This document shows positions 8,053 to 16,445 of a stretch of 64,000 nucleotides of DNA, one piece after another. The translations under genes and the position numbers were made by a program. This DNA comes from Flexivirga endophytica (GTDB taxonomy: Bacteria; Actinomycetota; Actinomycetes; Actinomycetales; Dermatophilaceae), in contig NZ_BMHI01000001.1 of assembly GCF_014640635.1 (NCBI RefSeq), forward strand, positions 806,001 to 870,000, read 5' to 3'. A model generated the notes under the pieces. It was not told where the DNA came from. It searched no databases and was given only the letters and a program-made list of their open reading frames with translations. Each line of letters begins with the position of its first letter. The stretch's first letter is position 1.

Positions 8053-9674
8053 CGCTCATCGGGGACACCGCCCACGAGGTCGTGTCGGTCACTCCCGCGG
8101 CCACGCGCGGTGAATCGTCTGACGCCGGCGAGGCGGCGGCCTTCGCAGACTTCCGGCGAACCCATCCGGCATACGACAGCACTGCCCTGCTGGATGAGCT
8201 GCGACGCACCGAATACGCGCGGCTGGATGCTGCCGGCCTCACCTACCTGGACTACACAGGTGGGGGTTTGTATGCCGCCTCCCAGGTGCGGCAACACGAG
8301 TCGCTGCTGTCCGGCACGGTGTTCGGCAACCCGCACTCGGAGAGCGTGCCGTCCCGCCTGATGACCGACCGGGTGGAGGCTGCCAGGACCAGGGTCCTGG
8401 AGTTCTTCTCGGCCTCGCCGGACGAATACGACGTCATCTTCACGCCCAACGCCACCGGTGCCCTGCGGTTGGTCGGCGAGTCGTACCCCTTCGGACCGGG
8501 CGACCGCTACCTGCTGACCTTCGACAATCACAACTCGGTCAACGGGATTCGCGAGTTCGCCTGGGCCAAGCGCGCGGAGGTCACCTACATCGCCATCAGC
8601 CCGGCGGACCTGCGTGTGCCGCACGACGTGGTCGAGTGGGACTTCACCGACCCGGCGACCCGCGACGCCTTCACCGTCGGCGGCGTCGTGGGGAAGCTGG
8701 CCGACGGCCTACGCACGGCGAACCCCGGCGGGCACAACCTGTTCGCCTATCCGGCCCAGTCCAACTTCTCCGGTGTGCAGCACCCGCTGCACTGGATCGC
8801 CGAAGCACAGGAGGCGGGGTGGGACGTGCTGTTGGATGCCGCCGCCTTCGTCCCCACCAACCGGCTGGACCTGTCCCGTGTGCATCCCGACTACGTCTCG
8901 ATGTCGTTCTACAAGATCTTCGGCTATCCGACCGGGATCGGCGCACTGCTCGTCCGCCGGCCGGCGTTGGCGAAGCTGCGCAGGCCCTGGTACGCCGGCG
9001 GCAACATCGTCTTCTCGTCGGTGCGCGCTGCGACCGGAGAAGGCGGTGGCTACTACCGCACGCCCGGTCCGGCCGGCTTCGAGGACGGCACGCTGAACTA
9101 CCTCGGCATCCTCGGCGTCGACATCGGGCTGCGCCACGTCTCGTCGATCGGCATCGAGACGATCCACACCCGCGTCATGTGCCTGACCGACTGGTTGCTC
9201 GACGCGCTCGCGCAGTTACGGCACAGCAACGGTGCGCCGGCCGTGCGTGTCTACGGACCCGGCGACACCCGGAGGCGCGGCGCAACCATCGCGATGAACT
9301 TCCTCGACCCGAGCGGCCGACTCGTCGACTCCACCGTCGTCGAGCAATTGGCCAACGATGCCGGCATCGCGTTGCGCAGCGGCTGCCACTGCAATCCAGG
9401 CACTCGGGAGGTGTCCATCGGACTGTCGGAGGCGGAGATGGTGGAGGCGTTCCGCGACAAGGACCGCCTCAGTTTCGAGGAGTTCGTGCAGGTCATCGAC
9501 GGGAAGACAACGGGCGCTGCACGGGCATCGCTCGGACTCGTCAGCACCTTCGCGGACGTCTACCGGTTCTGGCAGTTCGCCAGGACCTTGACCGACCGGC
9601 CACAGGCCGAGCTGTATGGCGCTTCCGGCTGCCGGCTCGGGGAACGACGACACGAGGAGAAGTGCGATGACTGA
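8049..9674 (+). CDS. Class V aminotransferase, Moco-sulfurase / cysteine-desulfurase-like
   Basis: The protein is 541 aa. The fold-type I PLP features are clear: YLDYTGGGLYAAS near the N-terminus, FGNPHSES, FTPNATGALRL, and the PLP lysine Lys289 in SFYKIFGYPTG, which is the wording of molybdenum-cofactor sulfurases. RSGCHCNPGTRE supplies Cys446 and Cys448 at the place of the persulfide-forming cysteine of NifS/ABA3 enzymes. No MOSC domain follows; about 70 C-terminal residues are unassigned. It could be a desulfurase, a C-S lyase or a special aminotransferase. It overlaps its upstream neighbour by 4 bases and its downstream neighbour by 8, so the three genes form one operon. Confidence 0.82.
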   Translation: MTLIGDTAHEVVSVTPAATRGESSDAGEAAAFADFRRTHPAYDSTALLDELRRTEYARLDAAGLTYLDYTGGGLYAASQVRQHESLLSGTVFGNPHSESVPSRLMTDRVEAARTRVLEFFSASPDEYDVIFTPNATGALRLVGESYPFGPGDRYLLTFDNHNSVNGIREFAWAKRAEVTYIAISPADLRVPHDVVEWDFTDPATRDAFTVGGVVGKLADGLRTANPGGHNLFAYPAQSNFSGVQHPLHWIAEAQEAGWDVLLDAAAFVPTNRLDLSRVHPDYVSMSFYKIFGYPTGIGALLVRRPALAKLRRPWYAGGNIVFSSVRAATGEGGGYYRTPGPAGFEDGTLNYLGILGVDIGLRHVSSIGIETIHTRVMCLTDWLLDALAQLRHSNGAPAVRVYGPGDTRRRGATIAMNFLDPSGRLVDSTVVEQLANDAGIALRSGCHCNPGTREVSIGLSEAEMVEAFRDKDRLSFEEFVQVIDGKTTGAARASLGLVSTFADVYRFWQFARTLTDRPQAELYGASGCRLGERRHEEKCDD

Positions 9675-10131
9675 CCGTTTCGACTTCGGGACGACCGCCC
9701 AGGACGCCTACCGGGCCTGCCTGGCTCTGCCGAAATACATGAAGAGCGCCGATCTCGACTGGGGGCTGCAGGAACTCATCAAGATCCGGGCGTCGATGGT
9801 CAACGGGTGTGCCACCTGCATCGACGGCCACACCGCCGATGCCGCCGAGCACGGCGAGAGCCTGCGCCGCATCGCCAGCCTCGCCGCCTGGAAGGAAGCG
9901 GCCTGCTACACACCCAAGGAACGTGCGGCACTCGCATTCACCGACGAGGTGACGCTGATCAGCAATGGCGGTGTCTCCGATGCGGTCTGGGAGGAGATGA
10001 CGCAGCACTTCTCCAACGAGGAGATCGCGGACGTGATGGCCGCGGTCATCGCCATCAACGTCTTCAACCGCCTCACCATCGCCACGCACAAGATCCCGGA
10101 GGACCTACAGACACCGGCCAGGGCGTCCTAA
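9667..10131 (+). CDS. AhpD-like / carboxymuconolactone decarboxylase family protein
   Basis: The protein is 154 aa and all-helical. The AhpD-type redox motif is NGCATCIDGHTADA, giving Cys48-x2-Cys51-x3-His55. Family members are alkylhydroperoxidases that regenerate peroxidases, or decarboxylases; the intact CxxC plus His favours a thiol peroxidase. The start at 9667 is preceded by GAGGAGAAG, and overlaps the aminotransferase stop by 8 bases; a longer start at 9616 lies inside that gene. A role in detoxifying peroxide made by the flavin oxidase of the same locus is an inference. Confidence 0.85.
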   Translation: MTDRFDFGTTAQDAYRACLALPKYMKSADLDWGLQELIKIRASMVNGCATCIDGHTADAAEHGESLRRIASLAAWKEAACYTPKERAALAFTDEVTLISNGGVSDAVWEEMTQHFSNEEIADVMAAVIAINVFNRLTIATHKIPEDLQTPARAS

Positions 10132-10132
10132 C

Positions 10133-10153
10133 CCCGGTCGCTGCGCAACCGGG
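10133..10153. terminator. Weak hairpin between convergent genes
   Basis: CCCGGT (10133-10138) and ACCGGG (10148-10153) can pair around a 9-nt loop, between the AhpD-like gene and the end of the convergent kinase gene. The stem is short and no T-run follows, so this is a low-confidence terminator. Confidence 0.3.
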
Positions 10154-10178
10154 CACGCCGCGTTGTAGGCGCGAAGCG

Positions 10179-11957
10179 TCACACGCCGAGTGCCGCCGGG
10201 CACGGCAACTCGGCGGTGATGTGCGTGCCGTGATCCACCGGACTGTCGATCCGCAACGTGCCGCCGAGCACCTCCACCCGGTCCTGCAGGCCGGTCAGCC
10301 CGAACCCGCCGGCGGGATGCGCGTTGCCGATGCCGTCGTCGTCGACCCGGATCACCAGCACACCCGCCCGGTCGGTCAGCCGCACCGCGATGTGACGCGC
10401 GCCGGCGTGCCGGGCGGCGTTGTTGAGCGCCTCCGCCATCACGAAATAGGCGGTCGCCTGCACTGCATCCGGCAGATTCCGGTCGACCGACATCTCCAGT
10501 GTCGTCGGCACCGGCATCCGGTCGACGAGGTCTTCGATGGCCGGTCCGAGACCCTGCTCGACCAGCGGGGCAGGCATCACCGCATAGACCAGGTCGCGCA
10601 GTCCCGCCGCCGCGTGATCGATGCGCCAGCGAAGCCGCTCCGCGGCCTGGGCTCGCTCCTCCGGGCTGGTCCCGGCCTCGGTCCCGGCCAAGCGTTGGGC
10701 CTCGACGGACAACAGCACCAACTCGGCCTGCAGTCCGTCGTGCAGGTTCTGCGCGATCCGGCGGCGCTCCCGGTCGCTCGCCTCGACGATCCGCGCGCGG
10801 GATTGCTGCAGTGCGCGCCGGCTCGCCCGCAGCTGGACGGTCAGCCGCTGCTGGTCGACCGCGATGGCGATCACCCGACCGGCCGAGTTGACCAGCTCGG
10901 GATCGGCGATGAGGTTCCGGTCGTAGAAGATGCCACCGACGCGACGCCCGCCGACACCGATCTCGGCAAGGCCACGACCGTTGCCCGCCGTCGGGGCGGT
11001 GATCGAACGGCCGTCCGCGTCGACATAACCGCCGCGATCGTGCAGCCAGTAGGACAGCTGCACCGAATCGTCCCCGAGCGCGGTAGCCAGGGCCGTGCCC
11101 AAGTCGGGGCGGTCACCGGCCGCACTGCCCAGCCACTCGCCGAGCTGCTCGAGTTCGCCGGTCCGGGCGAACCCACCGCGCATCATCGCCACCGCGAACA
11201 GCATCGGAGCGACCACCAGCAGGACTATCTGGCCCGCCGTCGCGATGCTGGAGTCGAAGCCGGTCATCGACCGGACGACGATGGGGACCAACGGCACCAA
11301 CAGGACCACAGCGACGCCATACACGTAGAGCGGCCCGAGGACCGAACGACGTTCAGAGGCGCGATGGAACCGCACGGACAGGACGACCGCGGTGATGGCC
11401 ATGACGCACATGCCGGCCCCGGTCTGCACCCGTGAGCCGACAGTCACCAGCTCTGGCCGGTCGGCCATCGCGAGCATGCCGTCGGGGCTGGCGGCCGGGG
11501 CCCACAGGTAGAGCGGGATCTGCAGCACCAGACACACGGCATACCCGGCGATGACTGTCCAGCGGGCCAGCGTCGATCGCAGCCGGCCGGACGGGAAGAC
11601 GAGCAGCAGATGCACGATGACGCCGAGCGGCAATGTCGCGGTGACCACGCCGACCGCCACGAGTAACGGCTGAGAGGCGAACACCAATGCGTTGAGCAAC
11701 CAGATGACGCCACCGGCGACCATGACTAGCCCCAGCCGGTTGCCCGGCCGGCGCCACCAGGCGATCAGTCCGGAGGCGGCGTAGACCAGCGCACCCGCGA
11801 CGATCGACACGGCGAGCCACGGTTCGGGACCACCGGCTCCGAGGAAGGCGGCGAGCTGGCTGGCCGCGATCAGCGTGATGACCGAGGCAAGCATGACGAG
11901 CGCCGATTCGAGGGAGGTCACGATCGGTGGCTGGTGCACTGTCCAGGCACGCGTCAT
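10179..11957 (-). CDS. Membrane sensor histidine kinase (NarL/LiaS-type, HisKA_3)
   Basis: The protein is 592 aa from ATG 11957 (a TTG at 11981 would add 8 residues). The N-terminal ~280 residues contain about nine hydrophobic segments, then a region without catalytic motifs (about 280-385). The phosphoacceptor is His406 in RRRIAQNLHDGLQ. The ATPase domain shows AEALNNAARHAGA (N-box), RVDDDGIGNAHPAGGFGLTGLQDR (G1/G2) and a C-terminal GTHITAELP. It transcribes away from the FAD oxidase gene. Its partner is probably the LuxR-type regulator at 13714-14406, on the same strand but beyond the oxidase gene. Confidence 0.9.
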   Translation of the reverse strand: MTRAWTVHQPPIVTSLESALVMLASVITLIAASQLAAFLGAGGPEPWLAVSIVAGALVYAASGLIAWWRRPGNRLGLVMVAGGVIWLLNALVFASQPLLVAVGVVTATLPLGVIVHLLLVFPSGRLRSTLARWTVIAGYAVCLVLQIPLYLWAPAASPDGMLAMADRPELVTVGSRVQTGAGMCVMAITAVVLSVRFHRASERRSVLGPLYVYGVAVVLLVPLVPIVVRSMTGFDSSIATAGQIVLLVVAPMLFAVAMMRGGFARTGELEQLGEWLGSAAGDRPDLGTALATALGDDSVQLSYWLHDRGGYVDADGRSITAPTAGNGRGLAEIGVGGRRVGGIFYDRNLIADPELVNSAGRVIAIAVDQQRLTVQLRASRRALQQSRARIVEASDRERRRIAQNLHDGLQAELVLLSVEAQRLAGTEAGTSPEERAQAAERLRWRIDHAAAGLRDLVYAVMPAPLVEQGLGPAIEDLVDRMPVPTTLEMSVDRNLPDAVQATAYFVMAEALNNAARHAGARHIAVRLTDRAGVLVIRVDDDGIGNAHPAGGFGLTGLQDRVEVLGGTLRIDSPVDHGTHITAELPCPAALGV

Positions 11958-12041
11958 GGCCGCAGTTTCCCACTCGCGCAACGCTTTCCCGCTTGGAACG
12001 GCGAATATTGCGGCATCGCGTTCGTGGGACGGCAGGGACGG

Positions 12042-12056
12042 GACCTAGGTCTATGG
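12042..12056. promoter_or_regulatory. Second copy of the palindromic operator, upstream of the FAD oxidase
   Basis: GACCTAGGTCTATGG is identical over 15 bases to 6598-6612, with the 10-bp palindrome GACCTAGGTC at its core. It lies 105 bases before the oxidase ATG and in the divergent region shared with the histidine kinase gene. A possible -10 (GACGAT, 12075-12080) sits about 28 bases from the centre. Confidence 0.6.
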
Positions 12057-12160
12057 ACCCGGTCGGACTTCGCTGACGATCATGTGGGAATGGCGCCGGC
12101 CTCCTGTGCCGACCGCGACCCAGCGCGCGGTGCCGTGAGTGGAACGCCGAGGAGCATCCC

Positions 12161-13666
12161 ATGACAGACCTGCAGACCCTGCCAGCAACGACCGTCGCAC
12201 GCCTGCGGGCTCAGGTCAGTGGTCCGGTGTTCGTTCGCGGCGATGCGGGCCTGGCCGACGAGGTCGCCTGCTTCAACCTCAACGGCGGCGTGCACGACCC
12301 CGACATCGTCGTGGGTGCGGCCAGCACGGCCGACGTGTCGGCGGCCGTGCGTTTCGCCGTCGAGCAGGACCTGGCGGTGCGTGTCCAGGCGACCGGGCAC
12401 GGACCGGGGCCGCGCGCCAAGAGCGGCATGATCGTGTCGACCGAGCGACTGACCGCGGTCCACCTGGATCCCACCTCGCGGCGGGTGACCCTGGGCGCCG
12501 GCTCACAGTGGCATCGGATCGTGACCGAAGCCGCGCCCTTCGGGCTGGCTCCCATCACCGGCTCCTCGGTGACTGTCGGCGCCGTCGGACACACCATGGG
12601 CGGCGGCATCGGTCCGATGATCCGCAGCCATGGCTACTCCTCGGACTGGGCACTGGGCTTCCGCCTCGTCAGCGCAGACGGTGAGGTGGTCACCGCCGAT
12701 CCGCAGACCCATCCCGACCTCTTCTGGGCCCTGCGCGGGGGCAAGGGTGGTTTCGGCATCGTCACCGAGATGACGCTCGAACTACCCCACGTCCCTGCCT
12801 TGTATGCCGGGAGGTTGATCTTCGGAGGCGCGGAGAACATCGAGGCAGCGCTCCGGACGTGGGTGGACTGGCTGCCGGCGGCGGCCGGTGACGTCTCCAC
12901 CTCCATCGCGCTCGCACCGGCGCACGGTGCGGGCGGCCACGGCGACCTGCAGTTGCACCTGCGCTTCGTCCACCCGGGTGGGGCGGAGGAGGGCGCCGAA
13001 CTGGTCGCGCCCCTGCGTGCCGCAGCCCCCACGGTGCACGACACCGTCGGCGAGTTGCCACTGGCGGATGTGCATTCCATTCACGGGGACCCGGTGGATC
13101 CCATGCCGTTGCAGTCCTTCTGCACGGAGCTGACCGGCATCGACCAGGACTTCGTGACGGCGTTCCTGGCTCGTCTCGGGCCGGGTACGAACACGCCGTT
13201 CGCCGAGTCCGAGATCCGACACCTCGGCGGAGACGCGGCGCAGGACGTGATCAATCCCGGTGCCGTCGGTGGTCGCGGTGGTGCACTGATGCTCCGGTTG
13301 GTGATTGAGGATCCGGCGGTCGCCTCGCGCGCGAGCGAGATCGCCGCCGGTGTGTTCGCCGATGCCGGTGACCGGAAGTTCGCCGTCACCAACGTCAATT
13401 TCGCCGGCAGCATGTCCAAGCGGCCCGCGTTCGAGCGGTCGTGGCCCGAGTCGATGCGTCGGCAGCTGGCCGAAGTGCGGGCGACATACGATCCGAACGG
13501 GTTGTTCCCGTTCGGTCCAGGACCGGCACCGGCTCCGGATGCTGCGCCCGCCGCGGCTACAGGGACCGATGGCATGGCGCTCGCGCCGGTGCCGGTGCCG
13601 ACCGACGATCGCCCACGCGGTCGCCGGCTGTTCGATCCGAGAAGTTGGTTCGCCGGGCGTTCGTGA
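12161..13666 (+). CDS. FAD-binding oxidase, berberine-bridge-enzyme type
   Basis: The protein is 501 aa. The FAD_binding_4 (PCMH) domain covers ~30-205, with VQATGHGPGPRAKSGM giving the histidine usually linked to the flavin 8-alpha position. Then come the PITGSSVTVGAVGHTMGGGIG and FWALRGGKGGFGIVTEMT motifs. The Cys of bicovalent BBE enzymes appears to be absent (HGYSSDWALGF), suggesting a single covalent link. A C-terminal BBE domain ends in YDPNGLFPFGPG, then a Pro/Ala-rich tail of about 50 residues. Such enzymes oxidise sugars, alkaloids or polyketides with O2, producing H2O2. The ATG follows GAGGAG. The upstream palindrome is shared with the PIG-L operon. Confidence 0.88.
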   Translation: MTDLQTLPATTVARLRAQVSGPVFVRGDAGLADEVACFNLNGGVHDPDIVVGAASTADVSAAVRFAVEQDLAVRVQATGHGPGPRAKSGMIVSTERLTAVHLDPTSRRVTLGAGSQWHRIVTEAAPFGLAPITGSSVTVGAVGHTMGGGIGPMIRSHGYSSDWALGFRLVSADGEVVTADPQTHPDLFWALRGGKGGFGIVTEMTLELPHVPALYAGRLIFGGAENIEAALRTWVDWLPAAAGDVSTSIALAPAHGAGGHGDLQLHLRFVHPGGAEEGAELVAPLRAAAPTVHDTVGELPLADVHSIHGDPVDPMPLQSFCTELTGIDQDFVTAFLARLGPGTNTPFAESEIRHLGGDAAQDVINPGAVGGRGGALMLRLVIEDPAVASRASEIAAGVFADAGDRKFAVTNVNFAGSMSKRPAFERSWPESMRRQLAEVRATYDPNGLFPFGPGPAPAPDAAPAAATGTDGMALAPVPVPTDDRPRGRRLFDPRSWFAGRS

Positions 13667-13713
13667 GGCGCCGCGCGTGGGGCGGGCCTGTCGAGGCGAG
13701 GCCAGTGTCGTGA

Positions 13714-14406
13714 TCAGCCGTTCAGATACCGGACCACGGCCAGCACGCGCCGGTGGTCGTCGGCGCAGTCCGGCAGGCCGAGCTGGTCGTAGATGTGCGA
13801 GACGTGTCCGACGACCGCCTTGTCGCTGATGAACAATGCGCGCGCGATGGCTGCGTTGCTGCGGCCCTCCGCCATCGCGGCCAGCACCTCCTGTTGGCGC
13901 ACCGTGAGCCTGCCCACCGCGGCCTTGTCCGTGCGGGCGCGCGTGAGCATGAGGGCGGCGACCTCGGGATCCAGGGCGGTGCCGCCCGCGCACACACGCT
14001 GCAGATCCGCGCAGAACGTCGGTATGTCGCCGATGCGCTGCTTGAGCAGGTAGCCGACACCCGCCGGGTTGTCGCCGATCAGATCGACTGCGTAACGCCG
14101 CTGCAGGTGTTGCGAGACGACCACGACTCCAACCCGTGGCATCATCGTCCGGATCTGCACCGCCGCCTGCAAGCCGTCATCGGTGTGGTGGGGCGGCATC
14201 CGGATGTCGGTCACGACCAGGTCGGGCACGTGCTCGCGAGTCAGTGTCACCAGGCTCGGTGCGTCGACGGCGCTCCCGACGAGCTCGAATCCGGCCTGCT
14301 CCAGCACCAGTGCCAGACCGTGCCGCAGCAAGGTCTCGTCCTCCGCGATGACGCAGCGCATCGGGCTGCGGTGCTCGGGCGGTGACGGTCGGAGCTGCTC
14401 CGGCAT
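13714..14406 (-). CDS. LuxR/NarL-family response regulator
   Basis: The protein is 230 aa. The receiver domain has acidic IAEDETLL, the phosphoacceptor Asp67 in VVTDIRMPPHH, and the Lys of YLLKQR. The C-terminal helix-turn-helix is RLTVRQQEVLAAMAEGRSNAAIARALFISDKAVVGHVSHIYDQLGL. Start 14406 is fixed by AGGAAGGAG six bases upstream; an in-frame extension to 14568 lacks this. It probably pairs with the histidine kinase at 10179-11957; the FAD oxidase gene lies between them on the other strand. Its target may be the two GACCTAGGTC palindromes. Confidence 0.9.
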   Translation of the reverse strand: MPEQLRPSPPEHRSPMRCVIAEDETLLRHGLALVLEQAGFELVGSAVDAPSLVTLTREHVPDLVVTDIRMPPHHTDDGLQAAVQIRTMMPRVGVVVVSQHLQRRYAVDLIGDNPAGVGYLLKQRIGDIPTFCADLQRVCAGGTALDPEVAALMLTRARTDKAAVGRLTVRQQEVLAAMAEGRSNAAIARALFISDKAVVGHVSHIYDQLGLPDCADDHRRVLAVVRYLNG

Positions 14407-14624
14407 CGGCTGCTCCTTCCTGCTCCCGGTTGGGATCGGACGTGAAGGGGACCGGCTCCACGGTGGATCGAGACTCCCTGAGACCAATGTAGGCCGATCG
14501 CTCATCGTGAGTGATACGAACGCAATTCGTCGACAACCAGGCGCAGGCCCATTTCCGATCACGGTCACGTTCGTCGCTGCCGCGGACGCGTCCCGGTGTC
14601 ACCGCCGGCGGCTACTTTCGACGC

Positions 14625-15785
14625 ATGATCACCACCTTGGCAGTCGGCGGCTATCGCTCGCTTCGGGACGTCGTCGTTCCGCTGAGCCCACTGACCGTCG
14701 TCACTGGCGGCAACGGCACCGGCAAGTCATCCCTCTACCGCGCGCTGCGCCTACTGGCCCAATGCGGTGAGGGTGAGGTCGTCGGCAGCCTGGCTCGCGA
14801 GGGCGGCTTGCAGTCGGCGCTGTGGGCCGGACCGGAGTCGCTCGCGGGCGCGCGCCGCGGCGCACCGGTCGAGGGCATCGTGCGCAAGGGTCCGATCAGT
14901 GTTCGGATGGGTTACGCGAGTGACGATTTCGGCTATTTGGTCGATCTCGGGCTGCCGCAACCCACCGGGCTGCCGACAGCGTTCCAGCGCGACCCGCAGG
15001 TCAAGCGGGAGCTGATCTTCAGCGGCCCGGTGATGCGGCCCGGCACGACTTCCGTCCGTCGCCGGCGCGGCTCGGTGCAGGTGCGTGACGAGCGACGCTG
15101 GGTCGACGTGGCGGAGACACTTCCGGCATACCGCAGCGTGCTGCGTGAGTATGCCGATCCGCAGGTGGCGCCGGAGGTCTTCAAGGTGCGTGAGCACATC
15201 CGATCCTGGCGGTTCTACGACGGCTTCCGGGTGGACGCCGAGGCCCCTGCACGCCGGCCGCAGGTCGGCACCCGCACGCCGGTGCTGTCCGGTGACGGGT
15301 CGGACCTGGCGGCGGCCGTGCAGACGATCCTGAAGAACGGCTTCGGCGACCTGGAGCGGACGATCGCGGACGCGTTCGACGGAGCGAGACCGGAGGTGCT
15401 GATCGCTGACGGCATCTTCGACGTGGCGATCGCGCAGCCGGGGATGCTGCGACCATTGCGCGCCGCCGAGTTGTCCGACGGGACCTTGCGCTACCTGCTG
15501 CTGGCGACGGCGTTGCTGACCGTCGACCCGCCCGCACTGATGGTGCTGAACGAGCCGGAGACATCGCTGCACGCCGCACTCGTCGCGCCCCTGGCCCGGT
15601 TGATCGCGACGGCGTCGCGTCGCTCGCAGGTGGTCGTCGTGACGCACTCCCGGACGCTGATCGACGCGTTGCGCGAGGGTGACGACCGGGTCACCGAGGT
15701 AGTGCTGGACAAGAACCTCGGCGAGACCGTGGTCGAGGGCCAGGGCCTGCTGAGCCGACCGCCGTGGGAGTGGGGTTCGCGCTGA
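14625..15785 (+). CDS. AAA-family (AAA_15/21, RecF/SMC-like) ATPase
   Basis: The protein is 386 aa. The Walker A motif is TVVTGGNGTGKSSLYRAL near residue 25. The ABC-like signature region is ELSDGTLRYLLLATAL and Walker B is ALMVLNEPETSLHAAL, followed by the switch histidine in VVVVTHSRTLIDAL. This layout matches the stand-alone predicted ATPases of the RecF/OLD-like group; no nuclease (Toprim) domain is present. Function unknown. The start fits a leaderless mRNA: TACTTT at 14613-14618, then six bases, then ATG. No toxin, nuclease or reverse transcriptase gene adjoins it, so nothing marks it as a defence system. Confidence 0.8.
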   Translation: MITTLAVGGYRSLRDVVVPLSPLTVVTGGNGTGKSSLYRALRLLAQCGEGEVVGSLAREGGLQSALWAGPESLAGARRGAPVEGIVRKGPISVRMGYASDDFGYLVDLGLPQPTGLPTAFQRDPQVKRELIFSGPVMRPGTTSVRRRRGSVQVRDERRWVDVAETLPAYRSVLREYADPQVAPEVFKVREHIRSWRFYDGFRVDAEAPARRPQVGTRTPVLSGDGSDLAAAVQTILKNGFGDLERTIADAFDGARPEVLIADGIFDVAIAQPGMLRPLRAAELSDGTLRYLLLATALLTVDPPALMVLNEPETSLHAALVAPLARLIATASRRSQVVVVTHSRTLIDALREGDDRVTEVVLDKNLGETVVEGQGLLSRPPWEWGSR

Positions 15786-15815
15786 GACCGGCGCGCGTGC
15801 TGCAGACTGGGAGGC

Positions 15816-16445
15816 ATGGGCGACGAACACGCTGGTGTGACGGTGACCGGAGTCGGCACGGTGGGGGTGCCGACCACCGAGGCAGAGGTCCGACTGCGGA
15901 TCGAGTCCCGGCAGCCACAACCGGGTGCGGCGCTGCGCGAAGCCGGCCAGGTCGTCACAACGGCCTTCGAGGTGCTGCGGACGGCCCGTGTGCCGGACTC
16001 CGACGTGCGGACCGAGGCGGTCAGCGTGTCGCCCAACACGGTGTGGGCGGAGGAGACCGAGCAGATCCGCGGATACGACGCGCAGCAGACGGTGCGGGTG
16101 CGCGTCCGGGACCTGGCGCTGCTGGATCGGTTGCTCGGCGAGCTTGTCGACGCGTGCGGGACGGCGCTGCGGGTCGACGACGTGTCACTGTCCGGCGAGC
16201 CCACCGAGGCAGCGCTCGCCGAAGCGCGGGAGAGCGCCGTACACCAGGCCCGCGCCAAGGCCACGGACTACGCCCGATTGACCGGACGCACACTCGGCCG
16301 GGCCGAGTCCGTCACCGAGCTCAGTGGCGTCTTCCGACCACCGCCGCCACGCGGCCGGATGCTGGCGCAGGCCGGCTCGATGCCGGTGTCGCCGGGTGAG
16401 GACACCTCAACCGTGACGGTCGAAATTCACTGGAGCTTCGAGTAG
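15816..16445 (+). CDS. SIMPL-domain (DUF541) protein
   Basis: The protein is 209 aa. VTVTGVGTVGVPTTEAEVRLRIESR at the N-terminus, GYDAQQTVRVRVRDL in the middle and ARAKATDYARLTGRTLGRAESVTE towards the end are the SIMPL (DUF541) pattern. Unlike many members there is no signal peptide or lipobox, so it should be cytoplasmic. The ATG has GGGAGG upstream. Its 3' end overlaps the convergent phosphatase gene by 19 bases. Function of the family is poorly defined. Confidence 0.8.
   Translation: MGDEHAGVTVTGVGTVGVPTTEAEVRLRIESRQPQPGAALREAGQVVTTAFEVLRTARVPDSDVRTEAVSVSPNTVWAEETEQIRGYDAQQTVRVRVRDLALLDRLLGELVDACGTALRVDDVSLSGEPTEAALAEARESAVHQARAKATDYARLTGRTLGRAESVTELSGVFRPPPPRGRMLAQAGSMPVSPGEDTSTVTVEIHWSFE

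Noticed and set aside
14625-15785. AAA ATPase as part of a defence system (OLD, Septu, retron)
   Set aside because: There is no nuclease, reverse transcriptase, toxin or ncRNA next to it, and no Toprim domain. Neighbours are a SIMPL protein and a response regulator.
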